From positions 47,615-111,614 of the forward strand of contig JAMPIL010000003.1 in the NCBI GenBank assembly GCA_023662725.1: 64,000 nucleotides of DNA. Reading direction: 5' to 3'. Positions within the stretch are counted from its first letter, which is position 1. Each line of letters opens with the position of its first letter. Below, one piece after another: positions 63,772-64,000 of the stretch. Both the position numbers and the translations under genes were made by a program. The DNA comes from Ruminococcus flavefaciens (GTDB lineage Bacteria > Bacillota > Clostridia > Oscillospirales > Ruminococcaceae). Under the pieces are notes generated by a model. That model ran no database searches, was not told the DNA's origin, and was given only the letters and a program-made list of their open reading frames with translations.

Positions 63772-63936
63772 CTATTTCATATTATCACATATCCTTTTCA
63801 TAATATTCTTGACTTCTTCTTCGGACAATTGCAACGTTTGAATTTTATTTACTACATATTGGGCATGGAATTTTGCTACACGTCTTTTCAATTCTTGAAT
63901 ATTATTTTCATCTTTTGGATAGTGAACAATTGCCAC
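63772..63936 (-). CDS. Small uncharacterised protein of 54 aa
   Basis: A small ORF not recognised as a named family: VAIVHYPKDENNIQELKRRV, then AKFHAQYVVNKIQTL and EEEVKNIMKRICDNMK. Charged helical composition is evident, with no membrane segment. The start is the GTG at 63936 with AGGTGG (63945-63950) 8 nt upstream; a TTG at 63939 is the alternative. Another minus-strand ORF appears to end at 63963, so the small gene may follow a gene beyond the window. Its style suggests mobile-element cargo. Confidence 0.55.
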   Translation of the reverse strand: MAIVHYPKDENNIQELKRRVAKFHAQYVVNKIQTLQLSEEEVKNIMKRICDNMK

Positions 63937-64000
63937 CAATTTTACCACCTACTATAATAAAATTAGTCGTTAAATCCATGACAAGCCAGCCATGGTTTAC

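Noticed and set aside
63963-64000. C-terminal end of a minus-strand gene (PWLACHGFND)
   Set aside because: Only 11-12 codons are visible and another frame is open too; not enough to call a gene.

Overview
The window is a continuous stretch of low-G+C Firmicutes chromosome, most likely from a Ruminococcus-type member of the Oscillospiraceae. This is an inference from three things: the A+T-rich housekeeping gene content, strong AGGAGG ribosome binding sites with TTGACA-17-TATAAT promoters, and a large secreted enzyme with two GH5 mannanase-like modules and a type I dockerin, as in cellulosome-forming ruminococci. Several gene orders are classic for the phylum: rplS-lepB-rbgA-rnhB, addB-addA, prfA-tsaC-coaE, and hprK-murB-rapZ-whiA-dnaE-pfkA. 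No rRNA, tRNA, CRISPR array or intact transposase was found.

Layout. 1-3130 (minus): rplS with a long structured leader, two overlapping signal peptidase genes, rbgA, and the start of rnhB. 3133-6300 (minus): a four-gene operon (DUF896, cytidine deaminase, and a radical SAM pair). 6330-11890 (plus): an SDR reductase, an HD-domain phosphohydrolase, an LTA-synthase-like enzyme, a hot-dog thioesterase and an HtrA protease. 11890-20775 (minus): AddAB and a secreted double-GH25 lysozyme. 20872-24742: an RluA pseudouridine synthase, TyrA (minus), Maf and a DUF1015 protein. 24786-30760: the dockerin mannanase, a regulatory interval with three promoters and a possible small RNA, an MmcQ/YjbR protein and a LacI regulator. 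30764-35936 (minus): CopA, an ArsC/Spx-like protein, a possible small mobile element and DNA ligase LigA. 35992-41511 (plus): a MoxR-DUF58-transglutaminase-DUF308 membrane operon. 41535-46019 (minus): a DUF951-prfA-tsaC-coaE-M18 peptidase operon. 46116-47506 (plus): a small unknown protein and an S1-domain protein. 47516-59989 (minus): pfkA, then an apparent 11 kb operon rpe-rnfD-rnfE-rnfA-(DUF4015-like)-hprK-murB-rapZ-whiA-dnaE. From about 60000 to the end the sequence looks more accessory and A+T-rich: a broken SHOCT gene, a truncated sigK with an apparent SigE-type promoter, a double-HTH gene with no clear start, an acyltransferase-esterase pair, and a small ORF.

The most interesting observation is a three-gene Rnf/Nqr-like membrane module (RnfD, E and A only) coupled to rpe. 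It lacks rnfB, rnfC and rnfG nearby. By motif comparison it has lost the RnfD flavinylation Thr and three of the four RnfA/RnfE cysteines that hold the intramembrane [2Fe-2S] cluster, so it may be a redox-dead, repurposed relative of Rnf. Other notable points are a whiA that seems to start with ATA, a second GH25 domain without catalytic residues, sigK broken near the site where skin-type elements interrupt the gene, and a 164 bp inverted-repeat element at the 3' end of ligA.
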